A stretch of 64,000 bases of DNA, taken from Adiantum capillus-veneris (taxonomy: Eukaryota; Streptophyta; Polypodiopsida; Polypodiales; Pteridaceae). Both the position numbers and the translations under genes were made by a program. Location of the stretch: NCBI GenBank assembly GCA_014529385.2, contig CM043945.1, positions 97,692,612-97,756,611 of the forward strand. The letters run 5' to 3'. Below are positions 1 through 14,905 of the stretch, piece after piece. Within the stretch, counting starts at the first letter, position 1, and each line of letters begins with the position of its first letter. Below the pieces are notes generated by a model. That model was not told the DNA's origin. It was given only the letters and a program-made list of their open reading frames with translations, and did no database searches.

Positions 1-129
1 TCAGAAAGCCATCACACTTCATGCATGTAATCTACAACAAATACACACCCTCTGCATCCATTGTGGTACCAATTTTCATGCATACACATACACCTGCATC
101 TTAGGCACGCCTAAGATAGAGTTTGCCAG

Positions 130-1450
130 AAATTGTGATTTTAGTGCTGAAATGAAAGGCTTGACCTAGCAAACTCTTTTAATGAAGAATACAAAGAAGC
201 CATGGAAATAAAAAACAATAAGCTGGAAGAACTAACTGCAAAGTCTGAAGCGGAATTGGAAGCCCTAAAAGAAAAGAACCAGTAGCAAGAGCAACAGCTT
301 CAAGAGGCAACAATCGCTTTACAAGATTTAACCTCAATAATTCAAAGGCTGCAAATCCAATAAAACATTGCCAATACTGAATTGACACAATTAGAATCTC
401 ACTGTCTGCCAAGTGCAGAACATGCTAGTCAATCAGCTCAAAGATAACCCCACTGTGGCCACACTACAAGACACGGATAAGGTATACAAAGCCCTAGAGA
501 AAAAGGTTAGAGACCTTGAGATGGAGATAAAGTTGGAATAGATGCACCATCAAGAACTTTCCATTGGATTTATGAAGCGGGAGGAAGGATATCAAAAAGA
601 GATTGCACAACTCAAAGAAGAACTTAGCAAAGCTCAAGAGGCAGCTAAGTCACATGCATCCTCTTCTGGCAAAGGAGCAAACAAACACGAAAATGGGAGA
701 AACACATGCCTTGAAATTCATGGATTTTTAAGTGGAGACCACTCAAGAAGGCAATCTCCCAGAGCTAGTGATTCCCCAAGAGGACCCTCAGTTCAACCCA
801 AAAGCCTTACTGTGAGGAAGAAGCCGCACTAAAGAAGCAAGTGGAAGAGGAGACATAGCACATATGGAAAGAGGCGATGCAGTGGGAAGAGAGCATATTG
901 CATTCAATAAATGTCAATCTTCTCACACCGACTGATATCAATGAAGCATGGCATCAGTAGGCTCTCCCCTCCCCTTCCCACTCATTAAGCTTGAAGTGCT
1001 ACAATTTAAGGATAGATTGCTCAAGGACATTGAGGCCAACCCTGCAATGGTACATCCAAAGTGGTGGGAGATCTGGTTAAACCAACACTCCAGGTATCTC
1101 ATCCTGTATGCAAATGAACCTCCAAGTATAAATCAAGATCCTGTGCATTTTTTGGTACCAAGAGTCTGCAGTTGGCAACAACACTTCATCATTCAGCAAA
1201 AGCGGCCAACCTACCTGAATTAACCCAGGTTTCCACCACCACCGAATGGAATTTTACTGAAGATTATATGGTGGAAAATCTCTCATCCACTACTCAGATG
1301 TTCCATGGAGTACCAGATTTGGCCTGCATCATGGTGGCTAAGATCTCCAAGATGCTCCTTACTTGTCTACAGAATTTTCACCGCATGGAGCAAACAAATG
1401 CAACATGGATGTCCTTCCTCAAAGGTAACAAAGGACTGCTATGATCTATC
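130..1450 (+). pseudogene. decayed coiled-coil retroelement ORF (gag-like?)
   Basis: Overlapping short open stretches read as a Lys/Glu/Leu-rich coiled coil (about 180-420 and 540-650, with heptad-like runs such as EIAQLKEELSKAQEAAK), then a Ser/Pro/Arg-rich linker (to about 830) and a non-repetitive tail to about 1444. Stops and frame changes interrupt every part, so no intact protein can be made. A polypurine tract and a TGTTAG start about 350 bp downstream suggest this is the decayed internal region of an LTR retrotransposon lying just 5' of its right LTR. No zinc knuckle, protease or RT motif is visible, so the family assignment is inference. A decayed non-TE coiled-coil gene is the alternative. 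Confidence 0.4.
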
Positions 1451-1797
1451 AGGCCAACTTTTGTAGGAAGTGCTCCACGCCTTTTATGCACGTGTGATGT
1501 TCTTGCGATCCTACTATATGTAGACCTTTGAAGAGGCATTCCATACGGGCTTCTTCATTTACATATCAAAGGTTTTTGGCCCAATCATCATTAATCTCTG
1601 AGCAAAGTTTGTAAGCTATTTAGTAGTGGAACAGAGGAACAAGATCACCATGCAATTCATGTCCACCATAAAGAGCTTTGCCTAAAGTACCAACAAGGCC
1701 TGGAACATCATGCAAAGAGGACTGAAGCCAGAAACCCGACCACTACTTAGCACCCTAGTAGCTATGTCACGGATGACACAGTCAAGGAGGGGGGGAA

Positions 1798-2221
1798 TGT
1801 TAGTTTCTCAATGAACAAAAGGACATCATTCTTATTTTTACCCTCATTGATGTATCACAACTTCATGTATTAATGAGAAATCCCGTAAATTTCAAAGCCG
1901 TTGTATTATCATTGACTGTTAGAAAGTGTAAAGGGGCGGAGGAAGTTCTAAATTTGTAACTAAATTCATTTCCTAAGTCTTGGTAATGAGCCCAAATAGC
2001 TAGGGATCCATTCTTTAAACCTTGGCTAAGGTATAAAACCTTGGGATCCATTCTTTAAACCTTGGCTAAGGTATAAAAGCCAACTTTTGTAATTTTGAAC
2101 CTAAGTTTTGGATAATGATAGTGAGCACACGCTGCAATTGAGTATTGTGAGTTCTGTGTTTCTTTCGATTGCTTGTGTCTCCCTCTTGCGGTGTTGCATT
2201 GTGCATTTGAGCATACCAACA
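1798..2221 (+). mobile_element. putative LTR (right end of the decayed element)
   Basis: A G-rich purine tract (1784-1797) resembling a polypurine tract is followed directly by TGTTAG, the usual start of a plant LTR. The block ends with ...ACCAACA, so TG...CA ends are possible. Inside are two TATAAAA boxes in a tandem duplication, followed by a pyrimidine-rich stretch that fits R/U5. No second LTR or target duplication was found in the window, so both borders are tentative. Confidence 0.45.
2003..2078 (+). promoter_or_regulatory. tandemly duplicated TATA-box segment
   Basis: A 36-bp segment starting GGGATCCATTCTTT and ending GGTATAAAA occurs at 2003-2038 and again at 2043-2078, a 40-bp period. 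Each copy ends in a TATAAAA box. It lies in the U3-like part of the putative LTR, so it probably duplicates the LTR core promoter. Confidence 0.6.
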
Positions 2222-5960
<3,739 letters not shown>

Positions 5961-5983
5961 ACAGGCCAGAGTCCACAACCCAC

Positions 5984-6020
5984 AACGTTTTAAAACATCG
6001 GGCTTGTCATTGCAGAAAGG

Positions 6021-6051
<31 letters not shown>

Positions 6052-6379
6052 GCGGGGGGGGGGGGGGAACCTTTGTCGCCATGTGCTCTCCCACACTTTG
6101 CTGAGAGATAGCGTTTTAAGACGTCGCCGGCTCCAAGAGGTTGCAAGGGGTGGCGTTTCAGAATGCTGCGGGACAGAGGGTCGTCAATAGGCATGCAACA
6201 TGAGGAGGGAGCAGGGCTCGACGTCTCAAAATGCCAACACGAGGGGAGAAATCGGCAACGTTTTAAAATGCTCTGTAGGGGAGACTGACGCCGATAGGGA
6301 CATGCAACTCCCAACGTTTTAGAACGCTATGGGAAGAGGGTGTTTTTTGGTGCCGCTGTTGGCTGCGTTTTAGAATGCC
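5984..6379. repeat. interspersed near-palindromic 15-mer array
   Basis: Seven diverged copies of a near-palindromic word of the form (a/g)CGTTTTA(a/g)AA(c/t)G start at about 5984, 6111, 6153, 6221, 6258, 6314 and 6365. The best copies are AACGTTTTAAAAC and AACGTTTTAGAACG. Spacing is irregular (37-127 bp) and the sequence between copies is unrelated. On the minus strand the motif gives repeated I/V-L-K-R peptides, but the frame is not maintained. Confidence 0.6.
6023..6067. repeat. poly-G tract
   Basis: Thirty G, one C at 6053, then fourteen G. Such a tract can form G-quadruplexes and is hard to sequence, so its true length is uncertain. Confidence 0.9.
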
Positions 6380-6527
6380 AAGAGCAGAGGGGGATAGAGT
6401 GCTACTGTGGAGACAAAATCTCTTCTCTTCTCTTGTGGGCTACTCCTCCAATCCAAGGGCTTCAAGCACTAAGCTCCACCAAGAAGCTCTGAGACCATGT
6501 CAAAGCCGACGATGCTGAAGCGAGAGA

Positions 6528-6530
<3 letters not shown>

Positions 6531-6596
<66 letters not shown>
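6531..6596. repeat. (GA)n microsatellite
   Basis: An uninterrupted AG/GA repeat of about 66 bp. Confidence 0.95.
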
Positions 6597-6598
<2 letters not shown>

Positions 6599-6805
6599 TT
6601 GAACCAATCAACCTTGGCAATGAATAATTGAATGTGTATACAATGGAGGCAAGAGGTTGCTTATATAGCAATCCTAGTAAATTGCCCTACCCAAGACAAA
6701 TAAGTAAAATAAATACCTAAACTCCAAACTAAATAATGGGATCACATTGGGAAGTTCACTTGAGATGCCTAAACTTTAACAATATTGACTATTGAACTCA
6801 AACCC

Positions 6806-6808
<3 letters not shown>

Positions 6809-6858
<50 letters not shown>
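6809..6858. repeat. (GA)n microsatellite
   Basis: An uninterrupted GA repeat of about 50 bp. It is followed at 6886-7030 by two and a half diverged copies of a ~60-bp unit (ccttgaatt...gggacctcaa...atcctacaag). Confidence 0.9.
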
Positions 6859-6862
<4 letters not shown>

Positions 6863-7084
6863 TTTTGATATTGTAGGAACAATCAATGAGATCCCAAATA
6901 ATTATTATACAAGTTTTGAATTCATCATCATCCAAAGGGACCTCAAAGATCGATCCTACAAGCCTTGAATTTATTATCATCCCCCGAGGGACCTCAACGA
7001 TCTATCCTACAAGTCTTGAATTCATGATCATGAGCCTTGAGGTCCAAGCTCTTGGGTTCAACCCACCTAGGTTGCTAATATGGG

Positions 7085-7318
7085 CATCGACCGTTAGCTC
7101 AGCTTGTTGGAGCAAAAGCCTTGATGTTCAAGCTCTTGGGTTCTTGGTTGTTCATATGGCACCAAGTCCTCAAGGGCTATTTCCCATGCTTATATGATGG
7201 GTTAACCACCCTGATCCGGTTGCCGGTTGGGCTTGCCTCCACCTCACAGCTCGTGTGGGTCGGGGTGTGCCTTGTTTCCACTTCAATTGTACCTCAAAAA
7301 AAGAAAAAATGTAGGGGT
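7085..7318 (+). mobile_element. tRNA-derived SINE-like element
   Basis: GTTAGCTCAGCTTGTTGG at about 7091 matches the pol III A box of a tRNA head, and GGGTTCTTGG about 45 bp later is a decayed B box. The body contains GGTTAACCACCCTG, also recognisable in the SINE at 10.1-10.4 kb (GGATAACCACCTACC). It ends in an A-rich tail (ctcaaaaaaagaaaaaa, to about 7310). No cloverleaf can be drawn, so it is not a functional tRNA gene. No clear target duplication was found. Confidence 0.5.
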
Positions 7319-7529
7319 TGGTAGGTCCGAAGAAGGGGAAGGATTTTGCGCTCCTTTTGACGAATCTGGTTTACATTCCTTCAATTTCCAAGCCTTCGGG
7401 GAGACGACCAATATATATTCGAATCTGACCCTTCCTAATTTTTTTCTTTGTTTTATATGCAACAGCTCAATACCTATGCGGCGCTGGCGCCGATGTTGAA
7501 GCTTTGAGGGCAAGCGGACATCGGCAGCT

Positions 7530-7762
<233 letters not shown>

Positions 7763-8168
7763 TGTCCGTCTGCGTGTATGTGCTGTGGCTGTTTTGGAAG
7801 GGAATGCGCATGCATGCGTGTCTGTGGTTGTGGCTGCATTTATTTCTGGCGGTTTCATCTCCACAACTTGCAACATTAAATTAGGGTTAATTTCTCGATT
7901 GTGAGCATCTTTGAATATGGAATGGTGTATGTGTGTGTGTGTGTGTGTGACATTTGTGTGTGTGAGTGCACGTGCTTCTCTTACCATGTTCAACTTGGTT
8001 GCATAGAGCGTGTTTGCTGCTGTGTGTCAGTTTTATGTATGAGAAGGGGAGAATGATTATGCCTTCTCTGTGAAGATACCAGTTATATGAAGAGTGACAA
8101 AAGAGCATCTTGAAGTCCACTACTTTCTTTCTGCTAGAGCTAATGAGTTCATCTTCTTTTTAATGAAG

Positions 8169-9205
8169 TGCAAGGACTTTTCAAACAGCTGTCGGTGCTC
8201 GATCGGTATCTGTACGTATGGATACTTATAGTCATGGTGGTGTCCATAGTATTTGGATACTATGTCAAAGGAGTGAAGAAGGCATTTCAAGTAGCAGAGA
8301 TTGCATCAGTGTCGTTGCCGATTGCGATCGGGCTTTGGGTGATGATGTACCCTGTTCTATGCAAGGTGCAATATGAGATCCTAGGTCGGGTTTTAAGACA
8401 AGCAGGGTCTGGGAAAACAATATCGATTAGCATTGTGCTGAATTGGATATTAGGACCCGCGCTTATGACAGGTCTAGCATGGGCTACGCTTCCAGATTTG
8501 CCAGAGTTTCGGACGGGAGTGATCCTTGTTGGCATAGCAAGATGCATAGCAATGGTTCTAATATGGAATGAGCTTGCGAAGGGTGACGCAGATTATTGTG
8601 CTATTTTGGTTGCGATCAATTCGGTTTTGCAGATCATATTGTTTACTCCGGTAGCACTCTTCTACCTCAAAGTTGTGTCTCGGGGTAAAGGCTTTCATGT
8701 AAGCTCATGGACTGTGGCGAAAAGCGTGTTGCTTTTCTTTGGGGTTCCGCTTGTTGCAGGCATTGTCACTAGGGTCATCTTGATAAGTGCTTTTGGGCGA
8801 AGATGGTACCAGTCTAAGTTTCTACCATTCATCGGACCGTGGGCTCTCATTGGTTTGCTCTACACTATTTTCGTGATGTTTTCGATCCAAGCTCATCAAA
8901 TTGTGGAGAACATAGAGCATGTAGTGAGGGTTGCAGTACCGCTTCTGCTTTACTTTGGTGCTGTTTTCTTTGGGTCATTGTTCTTATGCAAGTGGTTGAA
9001 GGTGCCATACCCGCTGGCGGTCACGCAGTGCTTTACTGCTGCGAGCAACAATTTTGAGCTTGCGATCGCAGTTGCCATTGGTAGCTTTGGCATTGACTCG
9101 AAGGAGGCTCTTGCTGCTACGATTGGGCCTCTTATAGAGGTGCCTGTGCTGCTTTTGTTTGTCTACATTGTTGGTTTCTTTCAAAAGAAGTGGCCTGTTT
9201 CTTAG
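8169..9205 (+). CDS. ACR3: ACR3-type arsenite efflux transporter (core exon)
   Basis: An uninterrupted 345-codon frame encodes a polytopic membrane protein of the BART/ACR3 family, which exports arsenite; in ferns it acts at the vacuole or plasma membrane. The family start LSVLDRYL is at residues 8-15 and about ten hydrophobic helices follow. The thiolate-bearing motif GIARCIAMV has its Cys at residue 126 and ASNNFELA has its Glu at residue 297; these correspond to the two residues known to be essential in bacterial Acr3. The C-terminal helices are complete and end in FFQKKWPVS. The exon begins behind a pyrimidine tract (ttcatcttctttttaatgaag, AG at 8167-8168) and stops close the frame further upstream, so the start codon lies in an upstream exon. 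Length and motifs indicate a functional gene. A bile-acid transporter homologue is much less likely given ARC and NNFE. Confidence 0.93.
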
Positions 9206-9337
9206 TGGTTCATTGTGCCTGCAATAGTCTCATTTTTGCTGCAAATAGGCTTCCCAGGATTATTTTTAGAATTAAGGAAGATATTTCTTCACATCCTCAA
9301 AGAGAGCCATCTGATAAAAGATTTTAAACTGATAGCC

Positions 9338-9386
<49 letters not shown>

Positions 9387-10110
9387 ACACACCCCCGAGT
9401 GTTTGCGCACACACAAGAACAAGTGCAGGGCTCACTTAAAAAGCTCCTGGTGGAATTGCTTGCTTTTGCCCTAAAAACATGTAATTTTTCCTGGTTTCCT
9501 TCAAAGGCAAGCTCGGAATTTAGCTTGGATTTTGCAATTTTAAAAGCTAGTTTTTTTGTGAATCTCTCTCTCTCATAATTTATAATTTGTGCCCTGTAGA
9601 GGGCTTCCCCCATAGGCCCTCTAAAGGTGCCTTGGGAGAGCCCTTCAAATGGAATTCGGCGTTAATACTCAGCAGTTTGCAAAGATGGTGTAGTAAATTG
9701 CCACTGTTTTGATTGGGCTTTTTAGGCATAAATCTAGACAAATGCCTTACAAACATGGCGTAGATCCAAACTGTGTTTTGAGTGTCCCCCAAAAAATTGG
9801 GGTTATATTTTTCACTTGCTAAAATTGCAAATTCATGGCCAAATTTATAGCTTGCCTTAAAGAAAACTCACAAGTGTCAGTGCAAATATTGGCAAATGCT
9901 CCAAATTTTGACCAAAAAATTGAGAGAGTTTTCAGTATAGAAAAAAACATTTCTGGCAAACCTTACCTCAAAAATCAAGGCCTTTTTATTGTTTTTTTCC
10001 TTGGGGATCACATGCCTTCGAACAGTTTTTTATATGTTTGTAAATGCTAGGAAGCAATACAATTAAGAAAGATCGTGTATAGAAAAGACAACTCACTAAC
10101 AACCAAGCAT
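9206..10110. other. 3' flank of ACR3, no gene
   Basis: This stretch holds a (CT)n microsatellite at 9342-9382 that may lie in the 3' UTR. The rest is AT-rich and I see no coding signal in it. Confidence 0.6.
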
Positions 10111-10454
10111 GCAAAAGAGTTGGTCTAACAGTAAGGCTTTGGCTTCTCAAGACATGGGTTGTGGGTTAAAGTTTCGTGCTGGGTCACACTCTAGAGGGAC
10201 ACCTTGTGCTCACTTGGTGTGCACCTTGCCCTTGCCCTTTGACACTTGAGTGCATCCTCCTCTCGGGTGGGTCACCCGAGGAGGAGGTTCCTAGCTCGTT
10301 GCTACGAGTTCTATGTGTGGCTCTCGCCCGATGGTATGTGACCCTTGCCCGACCATGTAACATGGTTCATATTTGATATTTGGAAGGGATAACCACCTAC
10401 CTGTGGGCCAGTGTGTTGGGGACAAAAAAAGGCGACTCGCTAACAAGCAAGCAT
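10083..10454 (+). mobile_element. SINE with ~28-bp diverged target duplication
   Basis: The element spans about 10111-10423. It is flanked by direct repeats: 10083-10110 (aaaagacaactcactaac...) and 10424-10454 (a longer A-run, then ggcgactcgctaac...). TGGTCTAACAGTAAGG just inside the left end resembles a pol III A box, and the right end contains GGATAACCACC, shared with the 7.1-kb SINE. The long A-rich direct repeat is what LINE-type target-primed integration leaves. Confidence 0.6.
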
Positions 10455-10755
10455 ATGATAAGGATACATAGAATGTAGTATAGCCTACAGAAACACGTCA
10501 AGTTTCATGCATGCGACTTTGTTAAATTGATACATTATCTTTTAGACGTGCATGTAAAGTGCTCTTAACGTCTAATTGTTTAAATGAAAAGTTTTCGTAA
10601 CAAACACTTGTTTCACTTAACAAGCGCCTTCTTTGGTTCACTCATGCAGCAACTTGAGGGAGTTAACTTTTTTGCTTTAAAAATATAGTTATCGTATTTT
10701 AAGCGCGCCTTTTATGGTTCAACCCTTGAGACATGTGGGTATGGACGTGTGAGCA

Positions 10756-10799
10756 CAATCTTGTAAAATTAGTTATGCGAAGCTAATTTTACAAGATTG
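10756..10799. repeat. perfect 17-bp inverted repeat (hairpin)
   Basis: CAATCTTGTAAAATTAG at 10756-10772 and its exact reverse complement at 10783-10799 enclose a 10-nt loop. There is no T-run after it. It could be a MITE remnant or a cruciform. No gene lies within 60 bp. Confidence 0.8.
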
Positions 10800-10870
10800 G
10801 GTTTCTCTTTTGCTTAAGGAACTTGCTGGGATCCTAGGTGTTGTTTCGCTGAACAAAAGATTGCTGGAGG

Positions 10871-11830
10871 ATGTATAAAAGCCTGCCGGTCTCCAAGATG
10901 TTTCCAAGTGGGACAGGCCCGGCCTTTCAAGCCCTAAGGAAAAGATGCGATCACTATCGCACTCCTATTGGTCCTGATAAAGAGACAGCTCGCAGAGCTA
11001 AAGAGATAGCTCGTAGAGCTTGCCAACGCGTCACTGGTGTTTGGCTTTATGGGCAGGGTTCTTGCCAAAGTCGAATTGATCAACTGGCTATATAGCGCCA
11101 ATGTCCTCAATGATGGTGGATCGATGGTGATGGCACAATACCTAGCCAAAGGATTCTTCTCGATGCAGTTCAACGATGAGGCTTCAATATCTAAAATTCT
11201 AGCCAAGAGCCCACTCTTCTTTAATAGGATGCAAGTGTGTATGCTTTCATGGGATCCCACGTTTGAATCCCAATGGCATGTGGTTGAAAGTTATTCCTTT
11301 GAACTTTGGCACTTTTTTTGGTGCGCCACTAGGGCGACAACGAATAAGGTATGCATTTGGTGGGATCTTAAAAATCCCCAACCCAAGAAATTAGTGGTGA
11401 ATGTGGGGCTGGGCTGAAAGCTACTCCTTTGAGCTTTGGCACTTTTTTTGGTGTATGCGTAAAGTGAAAACAATTTGGACACTTTGTGAGGGCTTGTCCC
11501 TTGGCCTTGACAGTGACTGCAGATCCCAAAGAAGGGGAAAAAGGAGTAACAACAAGCTCTCAGGAAGTGGTTGTCACAGATTCTCCACCACAGATGGATG
11601 TCGAAAGCTATTGGGAAAGAGCCTCAAGCTGAGGAGATTCTAGCTACCAAGGAGAAGAGTGTGAAGCCCTCCCAAGTCAAGAATAGAAACAGAAAGGCCA
11701 CTCAGAGGTACCTCTTCTTGTCCATAGCCAAGCCGCAATCATCAAATCCCGTGGTACAAAACATTGTATTAGCACTATCATTGAGCAAGAAAGAAGATGG
11801 TCGAACAGGTATCCAACATATCATGTAAGC
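10871..11830 (+). pseudogene. L1-type LINE ORF1 (DUF4283 + zinc knuckle), decayed
   Basis: The frame from about 11037 reads as a DUF4283 domain, the nucleic-acid-binding ORF1 domain of plant L1 LINEs: LINWLY..., a central KGFFSMQF strand, and MLSWDPTFE near its end. A second frame continues with GHFVRACPLAL, the end of a CCHC zinc knuckle (about 11490-11510), and a Ser/Gln-rich tail to about 11830. Stops and frame changes break it. Together with the endonuclease at 13.7 kb it makes up one LINE interrupted by the LTR element at 11951-13559. A 47-bp segment (ttgaaagttattcctttgaactttggcac...) is roughly duplicated at 11285 and 11417. Confidence 0.7.
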
Positions 11831-11950
11831 GGTTCAAATCTCAAGCCAGAGCGGCTGGGGTACTGAGATCGGCCCCGTTGGATCCTCTCAAAACCCCAAT
11901 CCTCTACGAAAACTTGTTCGAAGTATTGGAAGATGCCAACCTACAGAATC

Positions 11951-12236
11951 TGATTGGGTTGCAGGCCTAAGGGGGATGCCACCTGAGAGGGGCCATGGCG
12001 AGGAGAAGAGCATGCTGTAGAGAGAGAGAGAGAGACTCGATAGCTTGAAAAAAAACAAAGTACATGCTATTGTTGATTTGATGATATATTTTAAATTAAC
12101 AAACCTTACATTGTATGTAACCAAACTTTCCATGCAACACTCGACTCTACACTGAACATGACCTGCATGCCTTATGAGGCTTGTTCCCACGGGTTGACAA
12201 CTGATCACCACCAAACTTGGGCTTGCATACCCAACA
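11951..12236 (-). repeat. 3' LTR of the non-autonomous element
   Basis: Minus-strand sequence starts TGTTGGGTATGC and ends CAACCCAATCA, with short inverted ends. It pairs with 13278-13559. Confidence 0.92.
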
Positions 12237-13263
12237 ACCCCCCCCTCAAGCCCAAACTACTGAGTATGGACTTGATACAGACCATGGCAGAGTCCAATCA
12301 CCTGAAACCATGAGTAGAAGTCCCCCCCTTGACTGTAGCATAGGTGTGAGTGTACTTCCTTCAAACAACCATCAATGTGAGACATACCAGAACTTGACCA
12401 AACAACAAAGGGTGGTCTTACCACTTTTTATGTGGCAGTGTCTATAATCTGTACAAAGTTTTTAGCATGACAGTAAATAGCATGACAGTATAACCGACTA
12501 CCGAGAGGCTAAAACAAGGCTTTGAAATTGATATTGACAACATACCAAATTTGAAATAAACCTATGACACTGAACATGTAAAATCGATTGTGAACTCTGC
12601 AGATTGTTGATGCACAAAATTCTTGAAAGCAAATCTTTTTTGTGCTTGTGGTTGTGGATGTATCTGGTTCTTGCATGTCGTGAACTTTGAACGTGATAAA
12701 TATTTGCATACATACCAAGATAAATGTGCACTAGACCAGTGTAGCATTTTATTTGCTACGCCCATCCAAATCATTGAAGGCTACAACCACCGTTAGCCAA
12801 TTGTGCTCCGAGCCAAGACTTGTGAGTTTTCTAAAACTGCCTTGATGTTACTGCCGCTGGTCGGAATTTTTTTATATTAAACCTTCAAGAAAGTACCAAT
12901 TTTCTATGCGATGACTGAGTGTGGATTGATTATGAGCATCGACAAGCACCTCAAAATGTGAAATCCCGTTTGCTTAAAGACAAATAAGATGGACACAGTG
13001 TGAAATCAAGCAAAAAGGATGGCGAGTTCTGAAGCAGAGTATTGCTGATGGCGTGGATGACAAAGTTGTTTGCAACGGGATGTATGAAGCAAAGTAGAAT
13101 GAGATGTAGTGATGAAAATTACTCAGCATGCCAGGGCGAATATTTTGTTGCTAGTTACGGTCGCAACCATGCAGGTCGACGAAGGTGAAATTTCCTCTGC
13201 AAGCGACTGTTCTCGCATTAGTGAGTCTAGCCAAGCTCCTCCTTGCTTAGGCGGCCCACTTGG

Positions 13264-13275
13264 GCTCTGATACCA
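13264..13275 (-). other. tRNA-iMet primer-binding site
   Basis: The minus strand reads TGGTATCAGAGC, the standard plant copia/gypsy PBS, two bases inside the 5' LTR. Confidence 0.9.
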
Positions 13276-13277
13276 TA

Positions 13278-13559
13278 TGATGGGGTTGCAGGCCTAAGGG
13301 GGATGCCGCCTGAGAGAGGCCATGGCGAGGAGAAGAGCGTGCTGCAGAGAGAGAGAGACTCGATAGCTTGAAAAAAAACAAAGTACACGCTATTGTTGAT
13401 TTGATGATATATTTTAAAATAACAAACCTTACATTATATGTAACCAAACTTACCATGCAACACTCGACTCTACACTGAACCTGACCTGCATGCCTTGTGA
13501 GGCTTGTTCCCACGGGTTGACAACTGAACACCACCGAACTCGGGCTTGCATACCCAATA
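13278..13559 (-). repeat. 5' LTR of the non-autonomous element
   Basis: It is homologous to 11951-12236. Its first bases are TATTGGG where the partner has TGTTGGG, so the TG end has mutated. The flanking duplication GAATC fixes the border. Confidence 0.92.
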
Positions 13560-13685
13560 GAATCTTATGTCAACTAATCTAACAAGTTCACAGATCGGAA
13601 ACATCCTTGTGGAGGAGGGCAACAACAAAGAGAACACTAAAGAATAATTTCTTGAGCCAAAAGAAAATGTACCATTGTCTCAAAG

Positions 13686-14905
13686 ATGAAAGACATTGTT
13701 AGACAATCTTGGAACGTGAAAGGATTGAAAACCCGAAAAAAGTACACCCTCTATTTAAACGAAGTTAGGAGCACCACCTGGACGCCCACAACAAAAGAAA
13801 GCAAGATTTTTGGAAGAAGTTGGTGTTCTATGGAGAGGGAGTGGACGGATACAGTGACTTCCTCTCTATTGTGGATAGGGACCTAGAGCCAGAAATGATC
13901 TTGATTCACTCCTCGAGGAGAGTTCTAAGAGTTAGAGTAAAATGGGTGGTTCAGAAAATCACTATAATTAACATATATAGCCCATGCAATGCTAACAACA
14001 GAGCGAAGTTGTGGATGCACCTTACAGATACCCAAATTGAAGGGGAGTGGCTCTTGCTCGGGGACTTCAATATGGTGGAGAATTGAAGGACATAACGGGC
14101 TCCTTGTGTCTGCTGGCTGGATCGAAAAAATAGAAATGGTCGAGTCTGTGAGAAATGGGCTCTGATGGACATGTGGGAGGTTAGCCCTTGGAATAACATA
14201 CTAGGTTTCACGTAACTCAGCCTACAATATGCCCGCACAGCCTCCCGGCTAGATACTGCTCTCACAATATCGACTGGATTCCTTCACTAATCGAAATGAA
14301 GGTGGTTACAACACAGAATCTGTCATATCACTTGCCACTTTTCATTAAAGTCAGCAAAGCCAAAGGAGAGGAAAGCTTTCCTAAGGGGACTAAAAAGATT
14401 TTTATTTTAGGGGAACATCTGCTCAAAGACCCACTGTTCAAAAGCCTAACCAAAAAATATTTTAAGCAACCTTAATAAAGTTGTTGATCTAAAAAACCCC
14501 AGAGCTTGGGAGATCTTTACCAAGAGTATACAAGAAGCAATCAAAAGTGTGGGGCCTATAATGAGAAAGGCCTGGGATGAGCTTATGAAGCATCTAGAGG
14601 ATGAAGTAGCTCTGCTGTCAGAAAAGAAAAATGGTAGGGCCGGTTGCCGAGGAAGAGCACAAGAGGTGGTTGGAAGTTAAAGGTAACTAGCAGACCATCA
14701 ACTCGAGGAGGTCAAGAGGGCTAGGGTGCTCTCGAGAGAGACCTATCACGACTATGGCTAACTAAGTCTTGCTAGAAGGGTCTCTGGATTTCAGCATTAA
14801 GAGAGTGCTAACAAAATCTATGTTGAAGATTTTATGCTGCTCTCAACTGAAGCACTAGCACCCCATCTCTGTGATGTCTGTGGCATATAAGATCATTTCC
14901 ATGGA
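13686..14905 (+). pseudogene. L1-type LINE ORF2: endonuclease and RT remnant
   Basis: The frame starting MKDIVRQSWNVKGL matches the beginning of plant L1 apurinic endonucleases (SWNVRGL). After a frame change, ITIINIYSPCNANNRAKLW and EGEWLLLGDFNMVEN are the conserved endonuclease core. Downstream, many short frames remain, and near 14850 a PISVMSVAYKIISMEL stretch matches the RPISLLNVxYKIxSK region of LINE reverse transcriptase. Multiple stops and deletions make it non-functional. The similarity ends at about 14905, where an unrelated repeat begins. Confidence 0.75.

Larger units (their letters stand above)
11946..13564 (-). mobile_element. complete non-autonomous LTR retrotransposon (1.6 kb)
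   Basis: Two ~285-bp LTRs (11951-12236 and 13278-13559) with the same sequence and few differences enclose 1,041 bp. The five-base direct repeat GAATC (11946-11950 and 13560-13564) flanks the element exactly. Read on the minus strand, the 5' LTR is followed after two bases by a primer-binding site TGGTATCAGAGC complementary to initiator tRNA-Met, and the 3' LTR is preceded by a polypurine tract CTTGAGGGGGGGGT. The internal region encodes no recognisable gag or pol, so it is a TRIM/LARD-type passenger needing proteins from another element. It sits inside the LINE. Confidence 0.92.

Noticed and set aside
5984-6379. CRISPR-like array
   Set aside because: Repeats are short, diverged and irregularly spaced, and this is plant nuclear DNA.
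7088-7160. tRNA gene
   Set aside because: Only A- and B-box similarity is present; no cloverleaf or anticodon arm can be formed, so it is better read as a SINE head.
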